Of a DNA stretch of 64,000 nt, positions 62,887-64,000 are shown piece after piece. The notes beneath the pieces are model-generated. The model saw nothing but the letters and a program-made list of their open reading frames with translations, did no database searches and was not told where the DNA came from. The position numbers were made by a program, and so were the translations under genes. This DNA comes from Terriglobales bacterium. GTDB taxonomy: Bacteria; Acidobacteriota; Terriglobia; Terriglobales; Acidobacteriaceae. The stretch is from the NCBI GenBank assembly GCA_035573675.1, contig DATMAB010000017.1, positions 1 through 64,000 on the forward strand, written 5' to 3'. Within the stretch, counting starts at the first letter, position 1; the number at the start of each line of letters is the position of its first letter.

Positions 62887-63569
62887 CCGCCCGCCTCGCT
62901 CTTCTCGCGGTGCTGTTCGCCGGTCTGGTCCTGGCCGCGGCCGCGTTCGCCCAGGAACACCAGCCCGCCGCACAACCCGGCCACGAAGCCTCCGACAGCA
63001 GTCAGGCCGCCGGCGAGCACGAGGGCGACGCGCACGCAGAATTCAAGTATTCGCCCTCGGTCAGGAAGATCGCCGAATGGACCGGGATGAGCGTCGAGAG
63101 CGCCTACTGGGTCAGCGTCATCCTGAATTTCGTGGCGGTCGTGGTGGTGTTGTGGGTCGTGCTCCGGCCGGTCATCGGCAAAGCCTTCGCAGACCGCAAC
63201 GTCGCCATCCGCCAGTCCATCGACGAGGCGCGCAAGGCCAGCGAGGAAGCGCAAAAACGTCTGGCCGATATCGAAGCCCGCCTCGCCCGCATCAGCACCG
63301 AGATCGCCGATCTGCGCTCCGCTGCGGAAGCCGACGTCGCCGCCGAGGAGGCCCGCCTGCGCGCCGCCGCCGAAGAAGACAAGGCCGCCATCCTGCGCGC
63401 TGCCGAGGAAGAGATCAGCGCCGCTGCCCGCCTGGCGCGCAAGGACCTGAAGGCTTACGCGGCCGAGCTTGCGGTGTCTCTCGCGGAAAAACGCATCCAG
63501 GTCAGCGAGCAGGCGGACCAGCAGATGGTGCGCAGCTTCCTGGAACAGCTTTCCCGGGACGGGAGGTAG
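62883..63569 (+). CDS. atpF: ATP synthase F0 subunit b with long N-terminal extension
   Basis: A 228-residue subunit. Residues 1-23 look like a cleavable signal (LALLAVLFAGLVLAAAAFAQ). A His/Asp/Glu-rich stretch follows (EHQPAAQPGHEASD and AGEHEGDAHAEF), then a membrane helix (YWVSVILNFVAVVVVLWVVL) and the usual long stalk helix. Standard b subunits are about 160 residues, so about 60 residues are extra. The overlap with the preceding gene and the GGGAGGTAG site before atpH mark the operon. Confidence 0.93.
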   Translation: MTARLALLAVLFAGLVLAAAAFAQEHQPAAQPGHEASDSSQAAGEHEGDAHAEFKYSPSVRKIAEWTGMSVESAYWVSVILNFVAVVVVLWVVLRPVIGKAFADRNVAIRQSIDEARKASEEAQKRLADIEARLARISTEIADLRSAAEADVAAEEARLRAAAEEDKAAILRAAEEEISAAARLARKDLKAYAAELAVSLAEKRIQVSEQADQQMVRSFLEQLSRDGR

Positions 63570-63572
63570 CCG

Positions 63573-64000
63573 ATGGCCGCCGTCGTCAGCCGCTACGCTC
63601 GCGCCCTCGCCGACCTGGCGATCGAGAAGCATCTCGATCCCGCCCGCACCGTCGCCGAGCTCAACGCGCTGGCCGAAGTCATCGCCCAGCACCACGAACT
63701 GCGCACCGTGCTGGAGAATCCCTCCGTGCCCGCGCGCCAGAAGCTGGCCGTGCTCGACGCCATTGTGGCCCGTCTCGGCGTCTCCCGCTACTTGCGCAAT
63801 TTCGCCGCCGTGGTGATGGATCACCGCCGCATCGCGGCGCTGCCGGAGATCGCCCGCCAGTTCGCGCTCGAGCTGGATTCGCGCCTGGGCTTCGCCGAGG
63901 CGGAGATCACCTCCGCCCGCGAGCTCGCAGAAGACGAAAAACGTGATCTCACTGCGCGCCTGGAGAAGCTCACCGGCAAAAAGATCCGCCCGCGCTACCG
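63573..64000 (+). CDS. atpH: ATP synthase F1 subunit delta, cut by the window edge
   Basis: The first 142 residues of the delta/OSCP subunit, starting MAAVVSRYARALADLAIEKH. The body reads ELNALAEVIAQHHELRTVLE and GVSRYLRNFAAVVMDHRR, and the start of the C-terminal domain SARELAEDEKRDLTARLEK is in place. It connects the F1 head to the peripheral stalk. The gene continues beyond the right edge. Confidence 0.93.
   Translation, partial: MAAVVSRYARALADLAIEKHLDPARTVAELNALAEVIAQHHELRTVLENPSVPARQKLAVLDAIVARLGVSRYLRNFAAVVMDHRRIAALPEIARQFALELDSRLGFAEAEITSARELAEDEKRDLTARLEKLTGKKIRPRY

Overview
The window looks like part of a high-GC chromosome from the Acidobacteriota, probably a soil or sediment lineage close to Terriglobia. 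This is inference. It rests on two very large Oar-type TonB-dependent receptors with an N-terminal carboxypeptidase-regulatory-like domain, a secreted RHS protein preceded by a LolA-like protein, SpoIIE-type phosphatase genes, DUF4097-like and GlsB proteins, and a split b/b' F-type ATP synthase operon. No 16S rRNA or marker-gene placement was possible.

Layout. 1-4.2 kb: an RHS-repeat protein leaving the left edge, translationally coupled to a LolA-like partner. 4.4-5.3 kb: a secreted dienelactone-hydrolase-like enzyme. 5.3-10.7 kb: an ABC exporter cassette with a YtrA-type GntR repressor and an unusual GntR-membrane-GAF-SpoIIE fusion. The cassette lies between an intact tRNA-Cys gene and a 43-bp copy of its 3' end, as expected for a tRNA-targeted insertion. 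10.8 kb: tRNA-Gly. 11-17.5 kb: a Cus/Czc-type tripartite heavy-metal efflux operon led by a small Cys-rich secreted protein. 17.7-23.4 kb: GYD protein, tryptophan 2,3-dioxygenase, FHA-GAF-SpoIIE phosphatase, MacB-type ATPase, VOC protein, response regulator, and a frameshifted PhzF-like gene. 23.6-31.7 kb: sulfurtransferase, selenocysteine tRNA, a DUF4097-like surface protein, GlsB, two hemerythrin-like proteins lacking half of their ligands, a coiled-coil membrane protein, HIT, nitrilase, GNAT and a tiny basic protein. 31.8-36.2 kb: the electron-transfer-flavoprotein system (etfB, etfA, ETF-ubiquinone oxidoreductase) with a hicBA pair, hicA frameshifted, inserted between etfA and the oxidoreductase. 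36.3-39.4 kb: a lower-GC patch with a beta-propeller/HExxH protein, an adjacent four-helix membrane protein (possible toxin and immunity) and three 26-nt repeats like an insertion-sequence end. 39.5-46.7 kb: secreted proteins, an alpha/beta hydrolase, moaA behind a molybdenum-cofactor riboswitch, and the first TonB receptor. 47-55 kb: nadA, DUF2203, M28 peptidase, a propeller lipoprotein, phosphofructokinase, an SH3 lipoprotein and a DUF309-DegT aminotransferase fusion. 55.4-60.1 kb: the second TonB receptor with a structured leader, then a PuuD-like membrane protein. 60.3-64 kb: hfq-hflX and the start of the atp operon, cut by the right edge in atpH.

Functional themes. The etf genes feed electrons from dehydrogenases to quinone. 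The selenocysteine tRNA and the Moco-regulated moaA together would fit a molybdo-selenoenzyme such as formate dehydrogenase elsewhere in the genome (inference). The two TonB receptors, propeller proteins and secreted hydrolases suggest polymer scavenging.

Two families of intergenic repeats recur. One is degenerate tandem heptamers, often directly against start codons. The other is composite palindromes carrying GGGCTTTAGCCC. Three genes (phzF-like, hicA and the secreted gene at 29315) show likely single-base frameshifts, so some indel error in the assembly is possible.
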